The position numbers were made by a program, and so were the translations under genes. 64,000 nucleotides of DNA, from NCBI GenBank assembly GCA_038258185.1, contig JBBSQD010000003.1:5526-69525 (forward strand). Reading direction: 5' to 3'. The DNA comes from JAIOHN01 sp038258185. Lineage in GTDB: Bacteria; Chloroflexota; Anaerolineae; Aggregatilineales; Phototrophicaceae. Of this stretch, positions 35,976-45,221 are shown in pieces; position 1 is the stretch's first letter; every line of letters begins with the position of its first letter. Under the pieces are notes generated by a model, which saw only the letters and a program-made list of their open reading frames with translations, did no database searches and was not told the DNA's origin.

Positions 35976-37216
35976 GGCACATTTTTCAGGTTTTTCGCTA
36001 CGAATTTTTCCGCAACATCCGCCGCAAAGGGTTTCTGTTTGCCACGTTTGGCATTCCGATTCTGGCGCTGATCGTATTGTTTGGTTATCAGGGACTTAGT
36101 CAGATCACTGTCGATAACGCCGACGAAGCCCCCGCGCAGGAGCTTGACTTTGACGGGGTTGACTCGGCAGGTTATGTCGATCATTCCGGTCTGTTCAGCC
36201 AGATTCCGCCAGAACTGAGCAGCATCATCACCCTGTATGATGATGAAACCGCAGCCGATGCGGCGCTCAAGGAAGGTACCATTGACGCCTATTATGTGAT
36301 TCCGGCGGATTACATGGAAACTGGTGCGATTGATGAAATTGTCCCGGCTTTCTCGCTCAATGTGATTAACAATGGGCCAATTCGCCGTTTGATCCTGAGT
36401 ACACTCACGGCGGGTATCAACCCGACCCTTTACGAACGGCTGGTGAATCCGTCAAACTCGGAAGAAGTGAATTTTTCCGGCCTTGAAGTGCCGGATAATG
36501 TCGGCCCACAGGGCTTTGGTTCGTCGTTTTTGCTGGTGTACATCTTCGCAATCGCCCTGATGCTGGGGCTTTTTATGACCAATGGCTATCTGATGCAGGG
36601 GGTTATCGAGGAAAAAGAAACCCGTGTGATCGAAATTCTGATTTCGTCGCTGCGTCCGTCGCAATTGCTGGTGGGCAAAATTCTGGCGTTTGGCCTGATG
36701 GGCATTTTGCAGATGTTGATCTGGTTGCTGGTATTTATCGGCGTGTTGCAGTTCGCCAATGTACTCAGTGCGATTTCAGTCCTCGCCAGCATTTACCTGC
36801 CGCTGGATATCCTGCCGCTGGTATTGGTCTATTTCGTGTTGGCGTACATGCTGTTTGCCACGGCTTATGGCATTGTTGGGGCGATCTCGACCTCAGCACA
36901 GGAAGGGCCGCAGTTTGCAGTGATCTTCACCCTGCCAGCGGCGGTACCCCTCTATTTCATCAGCCTGTTTATCGAAAACCCGGAAGGCGTTCTGCCGGTG
37001 ATTCTCAGCCTGGTGCCGATCACCGCGCCGCTGTCCATGACGATGCGCCTGCTGACCACCAATGTGCCAGCGTGGCAGGTGGGTCTCAGCATCGTGTTGC
37101 TGATCCTGACGATTATGGGTTTGATGTGGGTGGCAGGTCGCTTGTTCCGCGTGCAGACTTTGCTGGCCGGGCAGACCCCCAAACTGCGCGATCTGCCGAA
37201 ACTGATTCGAGGCTAG
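35972..37216 (+). CDS. ABC-2 type permease (NatB-like), second
   Basis: A 414-residue paralogue of the preceding permease, with the same layout (helix at about 17-37, external domain about 45-175, six helices after that) and the matching pieces IEEKETRVIEILISSLRP and QLLVGKILAFGLMG. It ends the three-gene exporter operon. A perfect palindrome 8 bp after the stop probably closes the transcript. Confidence 0.92.
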   Translation: MRHIFQVFRYEFFRNIRRKGFLFATFGIPILALIVLFGYQGLSQITVDNADEAPAQELDFDGVDSAGYVDHSGLFSQIPPELSSIITLYDDETAADAALKEGTIDAYYVIPADYMETGAIDEIVPAFSLNVINNGPIRRLILSTLTAGINPTLYERLVNPSNSEEVNFSGLEVPDNVGPQGFGSSFLLVYIFAIALMLGLFMTNGYLMQGVIEEKETRVIEILISSLRPSQLLVGKILAFGLMGILQMLIWLLVFIGVLQFANVLSAISVLASIYLPLDILPLVLVYFVLAYMLFATAYGIVGAISTSAQEGPQFAVIFTLPAAVPLYFISLFIENPEGVLPVILSLVPITAPLSMTMRLLTTNVPAWQVGLSIVLLILTIMGLMWVAGRLFRVQTLLAGQTPKLRDLPKLIRG

Positions 37217-37224
37217 AGTTGAAA

Positions 37225-37254
37225 GCGGCGAGTCTGTAATTACAGACTCGCCGC
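37225..37254. terminator. Perfect 30-bp palindrome after the ABC operon
   Basis: GCGGCGAGTCTGTAA is followed directly by its exact reverse complement TTACAGACTCGCCGC. The long G/C-rich stem suits a terminator acting on both strands (the exporter operon and the phosphorylase gene converge here), although no T-tract follows. Its sequence differs from the ACATGG palindromes. Confidence 0.5.
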
Positions 37255-37283
37255 GTTAGAGTGTATTAGACTTCAAGGTCTTG

Positions 37284-37328
37284 CTCCCTCGCCCCGCGCA
37301 GCAGTGGGAGAGGGGCGGGTGTGAGGGC
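37284..37328. repeat. REP-like G/C-rich repeat
   Basis: CTCCCTCGCCCCGC and GGGAGAGGGGCGGG (about 37284-37319), followed by TGTGAGGGC, form an imperfect stem of pyrimidine-rich and purine-rich arms. Elements of this look are widely repeated in many bacterial genomes. Only one copy is in the window. Confidence 0.4.
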
Positions 37329-37339
37329 AAAATTTCTTA

Positions 37340-39913
37340 TCAGACGGTCGCCCAGGTGATTAAACCGGGCTGGAAATCCGTTGTGAAAAATTTGTTGTGG
37401 GGCAGCACACGCACCGATAAGCCGCGTTCACCGCTGGTATCGTAGAGCATACTGGTGGTGAATTTATAAGTGCCGTCACCATTGCTGTTGGCTGAGGTCA
37501 TGTGGATGGCTTCACCCTCACTGCTGATCTCACCGTGGGCAGTCAGCGGGCCATAATACAACTGCACCTGCACATCCTCAGGCTTCAGGTCGCCCAGCTT
37601 GACCACGGCTTCAACCGCAAATTCCGTGCCCACTTTGACCTGGCTGTCTGAAATATTGATGGACTTGATTTCAATCTTTTTCCAGGCTTGCTCAATATGC
37701 GTGCGCCATGCGGCAAATTCCAGTCCATCGTGCATGTTGTTGGCCAGCATTTTTTGCTGAATTTTATAAACCGGCATGTAATATTCGTCGGTATACTGCT
37801 GAACCATGCGGTGCGTATTGAAGAAGGGTGATAACACGCGCATGCTGGTCTTGACTTTTTCAATCCATTCGCGCGGGACGCTGTCACGCCCCTGGGTGTA
37901 AAACAGCGGGATAATGTCGCGTTCCAGCACATTATACAGCGCCTGATTTTCGACATAATCCTGATGTTCGGCTTCATGCTCAGGATATTCTTCACCATTG
38001 CCGATGGCCCAACCGACACTGGGGTCATAACCTTCTGCCCACCAGCCATCGAGGATGCTGCAATTCAGCCCACCGTTGTAAATGACCTTCATGCCGCTGG
38101 TGCCGCTGGCCTCTTTAGGACGGCGCGGGTTATTGAGCCAGATATCGACCCCCTGCACCATATAGCGCCCAACATTCATGTCGTAGTTTTCCAGAAAAAC
38201 GACGCTGTTGCGCAGGTCTTCAGTCCGCGACATGTTGACAATCTGCCGGATAAACTCCTTACCAGCGGTATCATGCGGATGCGCTTTACCAGCGAAGATA
38301 AACTGCACAGGACGCTCTGGATTGTTGACGATGCGTTTGAGCCGTTCGATATCGCGGAAAATCAGGGTGGCACGTTTGTAGGTGGCGAAACGTCGGGCAA
38401 AGCCGATGGTCAGCGCATCCGGGTTAAGCACTTCGCCAGCCGCTTCGATTTCGCTGCGCGGCGCGCCACGATTTTCCAACTGCGCCTGGAGACGGGTTCG
38501 GGTGAAAGTCACCAGATTCTGACGACGACGTTCATGCGTGCGCCACAATTCCGAATCCGGAATTTGCTCCACGGCTTCCCAGATTTCCGGGCGGGATTCT
38601 TCTTCGCGCCACGCCGGGTCGAGATAACGGTCAAGCAGGCTGCTCATTTCCTCGCTTATCCATGTCTGCACGTGGATGCCATTAGTGATGGAACCAATCG
38701 GCACTTCATGCTCTGGCACGCCGGGATACAGCCAGTTCCACATCTGACGCGAGACGACCCCATGAAGCTGGGCGACGCCATTGGACGCGGCGGAGACACT
38801 TAACGCCAGCACGGCCATCGAGAACAGTTCATAATCGCCCATGTCCTCACGACCCAGATCGAGGAATTGCTCGCGGTTGAGGCCCATCGACTGATAATAC
38901 TGGGTGAAATGCTCATCAATCAGGTCAAAACCAAAGCGCTCCAACCCTGCCGGAACCGGCGTATGGGTCGTGAAAATGTGTCCGGCTTTAGTGATTTCTC
39001 TGGCTTGCTCAAACGTGAGATCCTGCTCATTCATCAACTGGCGGATGCGTTCCAGCGCCAGAAAGACGGAATGACCCTCGTTCATGTGGCAGATGGTGGG
39101 ACGCAGGTCGAGCGCTTCTAAGGCGCGGATGCCACCAATGCCCATCAGAATTTCCTGACGGATGCGGGTGCGGCGGTCACCACCATACAGCCGGTCAGTC
39201 AGATCGCGATCTTCCTGGCGGGTGTTGGCCGGAATATTGGTATCCAGCAGGTACAGCGGCACCCGTCCCACCTGGACTTTCCAGATGACCGCGAAGAGTT
39301 CGCGTCCCGGCATCGGCACACTGATCTTGATGGGGTTGCCATCGGCATCACGCTGGAGGGTTACGGGCAGGTTGGCGTAATCATTGATGGGGTAGGATTC
39401 CTGCTGGTAGCCATCGGCGTTCAGGTATTGATGGAAGTAGCCTTCCTGATACAACAGGCCGACACCGACCAGCGGAATGCCCAGATCACTGGCGCTTTTG
39501 AGATGATCACCACTGAGCACACCCAGGCCGCCCGAATAATTCTGCAAGCACTCCGCCAGCCCGAATTCCATCGAGAAGTAGGCGATGCGCGGTTTTTTCT
39601 TGTCGGGGTATTGGGTGTCGTACCATGTACTGTTGGCCTGCATGTAGATGTCGAATGACTGGCAGACGCGGCTGTAATGCGCCATGAAAGCGGGGTCTTC
39701 GGCGGCAGCGGTCAACCGCTCCTGACTGATAAGGCCCAGCATCCAGACGGGGTTATGTTCGGTCGCGCGCCACAGGTCAGGGTCAAGCCGGCGAAATAAG
39801 GCAATAGACTCATGATCCCACGCCCAGCGCAGGTTATAGGCAAGCTCTTGCAAGCGTGCAAGTGAACTTGGTAGGTTGGGGACAACGTTTATCCTCGCAA
39901 CAGGTTTTATCAT
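37340..39913 (-). CDS. glgP: Alpha-glucan (glycogen) phosphorylase
   Basis: An 857-residue PLP enzyme that releases glucose-1-phosphate from glycogen or maltodextrin. It has the N-terminal domain of the short, GT35 phosphorylase group (opening VPNLPSSLARLQELAYNLRW), the PAYFSMEFGLAE-like segment (AYFSMEFGLAECLQNYSGGL at 111-130) and the PLP-site stretch EASGTSGMKV with Lys609. The last 140 residues form an extra beta-rich domain beyond the usual core of this group. The ATG follows AGGAG by 9 nt. It is divergent from the two CBM48 genes and is the breakdown side of the glycogen cluster. Confidence 0.94.
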   Translation of the reverse strand: MIKPVARINVVPNLPSSLARLQELAYNLRWAWDHESIALFRRLDPDLWRATEHNPVWMLGLISQERLTAAAEDPAFMAHYSRVCQSFDIYMQANSTWYDTQYPDKKKPRIAYFSMEFGLAECLQNYSGGLGVLSGDHLKSASDLGIPLVGVGLLYQEGYFHQYLNADGYQQESYPINDYANLPVTLQRDADGNPIKISVPMPGRELFAVIWKVQVGRVPLYLLDTNIPANTRQEDRDLTDRLYGGDRRTRIRQEILMGIGGIRALEALDLRPTICHMNEGHSVFLALERIRQLMNEQDLTFEQAREITKAGHIFTTHTPVPAGLERFGFDLIDEHFTQYYQSMGLNREQFLDLGREDMGDYELFSMAVLALSVSAASNGVAQLHGVVSRQMWNWLYPGVPEHEVPIGSITNGIHVQTWISEEMSSLLDRYLDPAWREEESRPEIWEAVEQIPDSELWRTHERRRQNLVTFTRTRLQAQLENRGAPRSEIEAAGEVLNPDALTIGFARRFATYKRATLIFRDIERLKRIVNNPERPVQFIFAGKAHPHDTAGKEFIRQIVNMSRTEDLRNSVVFLENYDMNVGRYMVQGVDIWLNNPRRPKEASGTSGMKVIYNGGLNCSILDGWWAEGYDPSVGWAIGNGEEYPEHEAEHQDYVENQALYNVLERDIIPLFYTQGRDSVPREWIEKVKTSMRVLSPFFNTHRMVQQYTDEYYMPVYKIQQKMLANNMHDGLEFAAWRTHIEQAWKKIEIKSINISDSQVKVGTEFAVEAVVKLGDLKPEDVQVQLYYGPLTAHGEISSEGEAIHMTSANSNGDGTYKFTTSMLYDTSGERGLSVRVLPHNKFFTTDFQPGLITWATV

Positions 39914-40119
39914 ACAGTAATGCTCCTGGAGACTGTTTCAACTTAAAAAGATGGCTCAATGATGACGCCATCCACACAGAAGGATAGCTTGAAACCGCTA
40001 TATTTAGCAACACTCTACTGCAAAAATGTAAGGTTTTGGGCAGAAATTACACTATTAGTTAACATAGACTGTGTTAGAATGTGCCATTGACAGTGATCTG
40101 AAAGTAAGGGTCAACAGCT

Positions 40120-40419
40120 ATGATCAAAAAACAGCCGCTTAAAAGTCGCCCCATTTGTAAGGTTACTTTTTATCTGCCAGCCGCGGTAAAAGCCGAGACG
40201 GTTCATCTGGTAGGCGACTTTAATGAATGGGATGAACAGGCCACACCGATGAAGCAGCTAAAGGATGGCCGTTTCACGGTAACGCTTGAACTGGATACTG
40301 GAAAAGAATATCAGTTTCGCTATCTGATCGATGACAGCGAATGGCACAATGATTGGGAAGCCGATAAATACGTGCCCAATCCTTTTAGTGGCGACAATTC
40401 GGTCGTCGTGACGTCATAA
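40120..40419 (+). CDS. Stand-alone CBM48 glycogen-binding protein (copy 1)
   Basis: A 99-residue protein consisting only of the isoamylase-N/CBM48 fold, the domain used by branching enzymes and AMPK beta subunits to hold glycogen. Visible features: VHLVGDFNEWD with the sugar-stacking Trp, MKQLKDGRFTVTLEL, and YQFRYLIDDSEWHND, ending NPFSGDNSVV. It has no catalytic part and no signal peptide, so it is cytoplasmic. The ATG follows GTAAGGG. It may target or shape glycogen granules. The gene at 40527 is a close paralogue. Confidence 0.88.
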   Translation: MIKKQPLKSRPICKVTFYLPAAVKAETVHLVGDFNEWDEQATPMKQLKDGRFTVTLELDTGKEYQFRYLIDDSEWHNDWEADKYVPNPFSGDNSVVVTS

Positions 40420-40526
40420 ATTGCATCTGGGAACTGTTGAAATTAGTTATGAGAAAAAATTTTCCAGCTCACGATAAATTTTGATCGTGTGTTCCCAAAG
40501 CAAACAAAGACAAAGGAAGAACCCAG

Positions 40527-40817
40527 ATGATTAAGAAACAATACCTCAAGAGCCGTCCGGTTTGTAAAGTTACCTTCGAGCTGCCGAAGTCGGTTGCGGC
40601 TGAAACTGCTCAGATAGTCGGCGATTTTACAGGCTGGAATGCGCTGCCGATGGATCAGTTGAAGGATGGTCGTTTTAAGACCGTGCTGGAATTAGAGCAG
40701 GGGCAGGAATATCAGTTTCGCTATCTGCTGAACGAGCAGGACTGGCAGAATGATGAAGAAGCGGATAAGTACGTCAGCAATCCGTTCAATGGTGAAAACT
40801 CTGTCCTGGCCGTTTAA
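40527..40817 (+). CDS. Stand-alone CBM48 glycogen-binding protein (copy 2)
   Basis: A 96-residue paralogue of the previous protein; both begin MIKK and then SRP.CKVTF. It keeps VGDFTGWN, QLKDGRFKTVLELEQGQEYQ and FRYLLNEQDWQND, ending NPFNGENSVL. The two genes are 107 bp apart, each with its own ribosome site (AAGGAAG here), and a strong terminator follows this one. The small differences around the sugar-binding loop (NEWDEQATP versus TGWNALP) may change the preferred glucan. Confidence 0.88.
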   Translation: MIKKQYLKSRPVCKVTFELPKSVAAETAQIVGDFTGWNALPMDQLKDGRFKTVLELEQGQEYQFRYLLNEQDWQNDEEADKYVSNPFNGENSVLAV

Positions 40818-40848
40818 GCACTCAGCCTGATTGCGCTAGAATTTCAGA

Positions 40849-40881
40849 ATGGGGCCCTGTTTTCGGACAGGGCCCCATTTT
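40849..40881 (+). terminator. Rho-independent terminator of the CBM48 pair
   Basis: A perfect 12-bp G/C-rich stem (ATGGGGCCCTGT / ACAGGGCCCCAT) with a 6-nt loop is followed by a T-rich tail. It separates the plus-strand CBM48 genes from the minus-strand GH57 gene that ends at 40886. Confidence 0.88.
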
Positions 40882-40885
40882 TATT

Positions 40886-42289
40886 TTATTCTGTTAACTG
40901 AAGCGCAATGCCAAATTCTTCCATTACATGACGCAGGATATCCGCACCGCTGAGAGGGGTATTATCAGCAGTCACCACCGCCAGATCTGGCAGCAAGCGT
41001 TCCGCCAGATACTGACCGGTCGCACTTTGCGCCAGCGACATCGCGGCGGCAATACAGGCGATGGCATAGCGTGGCTGGGCACTGTCCAGGTTATTGCCGG
41101 TAAACGTGTAACTGTTATACATCCTTAACGCCAGTTCTTCAGCCGCCAGTAAATCTTTTAGCGCTTCGGTCTCTTTGACCTTTGGCGCGAACTGCGCCAG
41201 AAATTCATCGGCGGTTATCTCGCCCAGCAGCACCGGAGCATAAGCGTCACGCAAGGCCCACGCATCCAGTTGATATTTGCGGGTCAAATCCTCGTAAGCC
41301 CGGTCAATTTCGTTGCAGGCATTATCCAGCGCACGGCGCAGGGAACCTTTCCACACGGTATTCTTAGAGGCTTCACCCGTGGCCCAATTGGTCAGGCCGG
41401 GTTCATCGCTCCAACTGCTGGGTTCTTCCAGTTGCACTGTGCCATAACTATCACTATCGGTAATATAGGCATCCAGCGTGACCACCTGATAACCGACAGA
41501 CGGGGTTTCGTGGGTGACTAACCAGTACAGAAACTGATCTTCTCCGGCATAGTGATGGCCGAAGGTTTCACCCTCTGTCGCCAGTAACAGCAGCGGCCCG
41601 CTCGATTTGCGGGCGGGTACGAGTGTGTTGCGTGCCCAATGTCCAGCGCCACCGAGATTGTGGATATTAAACGAGATATCGCTGGAAAGCTGATCATCGC
41701 GCACCAGCACCTTGATGCTGCGCCCACGGGACAGCTTCACCTCAAATGGGCCGCTACCGCCTTCTAACAGCGGCGTGCGCACCTGCTGACGCGATACCAG
41801 CGTATACTGGATACCTGCATCGGCCAGCATCCCCAGCGTTTCAAGGTCAACCGCCATTTCCGGCAGCCAGAATCCCAGCGGCTTGCGCCCAAAGTGGGAC
41901 TCGAATGCGGCGATGCCCCACACGATTTCCGTGTGTTTATCGCGTTTACGGGCTAACGGCAGGATAAGATGGTGATAGGCAGTCGCTAATGCGTTACCGA
42001 GACCATCTTTTTCAGCGGTGGCTTTATCACTGTCGATAATCTGTTGATAGACATCCGGCTCGCGCCGTTTCAGCCATTGCAGCAGCGCTTCGCCGATGCT
42101 GTAGCTGATATGTTGAAAATTGCCTGCCTGTGCGTTAGGTCGATAACAGGCCTCAGTAATGCGCTCATTCCAGTTCTGATATGGAGCGGCCTGCGGTTCT
42201 GCGCCAACTGTCCGGGTAACGGGGTTGCCACGCGGCGGCTGACTGAAATGACCATAGACACTAAGGGCACTTCGGTCGATTTTAGTCAC
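40886..42289 (-). CDS. Glycoside hydrolase family 57 protein
   Basis: A 467-residue GH57-type protein. It opens with YGHFSQPPRGNPV, the His-containing first strand of the (beta/alpha)7 barrel in the subgroup often labelled DUF3536. The nucleophile candidate is Glu144 in GFWLPEMAVD. A later segment (TEGETFGHHYAGEDQF) probably holds further active-site residues. Its reaction could be 4-alpha-glucanotransfer or alpha-amylase-like trimming of glycogen. The start is GTG with AAGGGAG before it, 26 bp after glgC, so it is cotranscribed with glgC. It is distinct from the GH57 branching enzyme at 45222. Confidence 0.85.
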   Translation of the reverse strand: MTKIDRSALSVYGHFSQPPRGNPVTRTVGAEPQAAPYQNWNERITEACYRPNAQAGNFQHISYSIGEALLQWLKRREPDVYQQIIDSDKATAEKDGLGNALATAYHHLILPLARKRDKHTEIVWGIAAFESHFGRKPLGFWLPEMAVDLETLGMLADAGIQYTLVSRQQVRTPLLEGGSGPFEVKLSRGRSIKVLVRDDQLSSDISFNIHNLGGAGHWARNTLVPARKSSGPLLLLATEGETFGHHYAGEDQFLYWLVTHETPSVGYQVVTLDAYITDSDSYGTVQLEEPSSWSDEPGLTNWATGEASKNTVWKGSLRRALDNACNEIDRAYEDLTRKYQLDAWALRDAYAPVLLGEITADEFLAQFAPKVKETEALKDLLAAEELALRMYNSYTFTGNNLDSAQPRYAIACIAAAMSLAQSATGQYLAERLLPDLAVVTADNTPLSGADILRHVMEEFGIALQLTE

Positions 42290-42315
42290 TTAAGTTCTCC
42301 CTTGAATAGTGTTTA

Positions 42316-43575
42316 TCATTTTTTGGAGTAGCCCACCTTTGAACCTGCCGGTACAGTCTTATTGCTGAATTCTGCAAAATCTTCCATACGCAGATCCGTC
42401 CCCAGGATGACATCCCGACCGATGCTGAAACCGGCTGGAACGTGGGTGTTTTTACCCACACAGGTAATACCCAGGTCACCGACTTCCTGCACTTTGCCCA
42501 CATGGGCATTGTGGCCGACCACGACAATTTTATCAATGATGCAGCGCTCAACGACTGCGCCAGCCTCGATATAACTATCGGTGAGGATGATCGACTCTTT
42601 GACGACCGCATTCGGGCCCACATAGACACCGGGTGAGAGGACCGAACGTTCGACATGGGCGCCGTCGGCGATCACCGTGCCATCGGTCAGCATACTGTCG
42701 ATGACAGTCGCGTTTTTGTGTACCTGTACGGGCGGACGTTCCTCACTGCGGGTATGGATAATCCACGTGCGGTCATTGAGGTTGAGTGAGGGCGGGGTTT
42801 CCAGCAAGTCCATGTGGGCTTCCCAGAAGGCATCAATCGTGCCGACATCAATCCAGTAACCGCCGTACGGATAAGCGAATACCCGCATTTTCTCGGTAAT
42901 CATGCGCGGCAGAATGTCTTTACCGAAGTCATGATTGGAGCCTTTGAGCTTCTGGTCTTCCAGCAGCATTTGCTCCAGCACACCATAATTGAAAATGTAC
43001 ACACCCATGCTGGCAAGGGTTCCGGGTGGATTGGCCGGCTTTTCGACAAATTCGCGCACGCTGTAGTCTTCGTTGATGTCGACAATGCCATAGCGGCTGG
43101 CTTCGTCTAGCGGTACGCGGATAGTGCAGACGGTGGCATCCGCTTTTTTCTCGCGGTGGAATTGCAGCATCACATCGTAATCCATCTCGTAGATGTGATC
43201 CCCGGAGAGGATGATGACGTAGTCAGGCCGACCCCGCCGCACAAAGTTCAGATTCTGGGTGACTGCATCGGCTGTGCCAGCATACCAGTCGGTATCCAGA
43301 TGGCCCTTAAACGGCTGCAAAATCTGCACACCACCGGTAAAGGAACGGTCAAGATCCCACGGACGACCTCGCGCAATATGATCGTTCAGGCTGTGGGGGC
43401 GATATTGTGTCAGGATCAACACATCAAAAATGTTCGAGTTCACGCAGTTGCTCAGTGTAAAATCGATAATCCGATATTTCCCTGCAAAGGGTACGGCCGG
43501 TTTGGCTCGCTTCTGGGTCAGAATTGCCAGTCGTGTACCCTCACCACCAGCCAGAATAATCGCTTTAATCTTCAA
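42316..43575 (-). CDS. glgC: Glucose-1-phosphate adenylyltransferase
   Basis: A 419-residue enzyme that makes ADP-glucose from ATP and glucose-1-phosphate, the regulated step of bacterial glycogen synthesis. The nucleotide-binding loop is LAGGEGTRLAILTQKRAKPA (residues 9-28), followed by KYRIIDFTLSNCVNS. The catalytic region holds SGDHIYEMDY, the sugar-phosphate site is VEKP, and the C-terminal third is a left-handed beta-helix with hexapeptide repeats. The ATG has a GGGAA site. It lies between glgA and the GH57 gene on the same strand. Confidence 0.96.
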   Translation of the reverse strand: MKIKAIILAGGEGTRLAILTQKRAKPAVPFAGKYRIIDFTLSNCVNSNIFDVLILTQYRPHSLNDHIARGRPWDLDRSFTGGVQILQPFKGHLDTDWYAGTADAVTQNLNFVRRGRPDYVIILSGDHIYEMDYDVMLQFHREKKADATVCTIRVPLDEASRYGIVDINEDYSVREFVEKPANPPGTLASMGVYIFNYGVLEQMLLEDQKLKGSNHDFGKDILPRMITEKMRVFAYPYGGYWIDVGTIDAFWEAHMDLLETPPSLNLNDRTWIIHTRSEERPPVQVHKNATVIDSMLTDGTVIADGAHVERSVLSPGVYVGPNAVVKESIILTDSYIEAGAVVERCIIDKIVVVGHNAHVGKVQEVGDLGITCVGKNTHVPAGFSIGRDVILGTDLRMEDFAEFSNKTVPAGSKVGYSKK

Positions 43576-43683
43576 ATTGAATTTCCCTTTCTGTCTTTAA
43601 ATTATCATCAGTAAGAAGGTCTATTCGTAACTGACATTTTTCCATAAATAAACAGTCATATAGCCTGTATTCGTGTAGACAAC

Positions 43684-45132
43684 TCAACCTATCAGTTGCC
43701 GGTAGAGGTCGATGTAAGCGCGAGCGCTCTTGCTCCAGCTAAAGTCGGTTTCCATCCCGCGCTGCTGCATACGCTGCCAGGGTTCTGGCCGGGTGCGATA
43801 CGTTTCAATCGCCCAGCGCAGCGTGTTGTAAAGCGCGTTGGTTTCTGTCCAGTTGAACACAAACCCATTGCCAGCATCCGCCGCGCCGTTATCATAATTG
43901 GCGACGGTATCTGCCAGACCTCCGGTTTCGCGCACCAGCGGCAATGCTCCATAGCGCATGGCGATCATCTGACCCATGCCGCACGGTTCGTAGTTGCTGG
44001 GCATCAGGAAAATATCGCACCCGGCATAGATGTGTTGGGCGACTTTCAGATTGTGCTCGACATAACTGCGGGCGCGCCAGTTAAAGTCTTGCCCTAGTCG
44101 CCACAACTCATGATTGTAATGCGGGCTGCCCGTGCCCAGGCCGACAAACTGCACATCTGTGCCGACCAGTAACCGGCGCAGCGCCGGGATCGCCAGATCA
44201 AGCCCTTTCTGCACATCCAGCCGGCTCACCAGCCCAATGACAGGGATATTGTCGCGCACCTCCAGACCGGCTTCGCGCTGAAGCTGACGCTTATTCTCGA
44301 TGCGTTTGTGCATAAAGGTGTCCGCATCGAAATGGGTCGGGATCAGTGGATCAGTCGCGGGATTCCAGCGCTCCATATCAATGCCGTTGAGAATGCCATA
44401 GACATCCGCATTACGGGTGCGGATCAAGCCGTCCACGCCATAACCCATATGCGGATACTGAATCTCAATGGCATAACGCGGGCTTACTGTGGTGATGATA
44501 TCGGCATAAGCGATGCCAATCGCCAGCAGATTGTCGGCCAGATTCTGATAGACAAGATCAGGCTGATAACGCCCGGGGATGCCCTGATCCCACAACCAGC
44601 CCCCGGCATTGGCGCCCTGATAAGCGATGTTATGGATGGTAAACATCGAGCTGACTTTGCCCCAGACTTCATCGTAACGGCTCTCATTGAGCAGGAAGGG
44701 CAGCAGGCCAGTGTGCCAGTCATGGGCATGGATCACATCCGGGAACCAGCCCAGACGCTCACGCAGTTCCCAGGCCACCGCCATCACCGCCTGATTGAAG
44801 AAAATGAAGCGGTCAATATCCTGCCCATCCCCGTCATAAACCCCGGCTTCCAGTCCAAAAAACGGCCACGCCTGGATAAAATAGAAGGGCACACCATCAT
44901 ACACTGCCGTGTGGACATGGACTTCGGTGGTGCCAGTGCGGCGGGAAAATGTGAAGGAAAACAGGTAACTGAGCCGGAAGGCCTGATAATCCATAAAGCC
45001 ATAAAAGGGCATGATGACCCGCGCATCCACGCCATCATGCCGGAGCGCCTTGGGCAGTGACCCGACCACATCCGCTAGTCCGCCCGTTTTGGCGAAGGGT
45101 GCGGCCTCTGCACTGGCGAATAAAATGTTCAT
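43684..45132 (-). CDS. glgA: Glycogen synthase (ADP-glucose, GT5)
   Basis: A 482-residue GT5 enzyme that adds glucose from ADP-glucose to the growing alpha-1,4 chain. The N-terminal KTGGLADVVGSLPKAL (residues 15-30) binds ADP-glucose. Other markers are HAHDWHTGLLP and, in the C-terminal Rossmann domain, MPSNYEPCGMGQMIAMRYGA, with the catalytic Glu. AAGGAG precedes the ATG. It sits 108 bp upstream of glgC on the same strand and 89 bp downstream of the branching enzyme: the gene order branching enzyme - glgA - glgC - GH57 suggests one operon. Confidence 0.96.
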   Translation of the reverse strand: MNILFASAEAAPFAKTGGLADVVGSLPKALRHDGVDARVIMPFYGFMDYQAFRLSYLFSFTFSRRTGTTEVHVHTAVYDGVPFYFIQAWPFFGLEAGVYDGDGQDIDRFIFFNQAVMAVAWELRERLGWFPDVIHAHDWHTGLLPFLLNESRYDEVWGKVSSMFTIHNIAYQGANAGGWLWDQGIPGRYQPDLVYQNLADNLLAIGIAYADIITTVSPRYAIEIQYPHMGYGVDGLIRTRNADVYGILNGIDMERWNPATDPLIPTHFDADTFMHKRIENKRQLQREAGLEVRDNIPVIGLVSRLDVQKGLDLAIPALRRLLVGTDVQFVGLGTGSPHYNHELWRLGQDFNWRARSYVEHNLKVAQHIYAGCDIFLMPSNYEPCGMGQMIAMRYGALPLVRETGGLADTVANYDNGAADAGNGFVFNWTETNALYNTLRWAIETYRTRPEPWQRMQQRGMETDFSWSKSARAYIDLYRQLIG

Positions 45133-45221
45133 TGAGAATTGCGCTCCTTAAGGTGTCAAGCGCCGCGAATAGCTTAACGCAAGTATAAACACTACAAGTT
45201 TAAGAATTGTTTATGCAGTCG

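Noticed and set aside
37964..38803. Plus-strand ORF of 279 codons
   Set aside because: Antisense to glycogen phosphorylase, whose frame carries all expected motifs.
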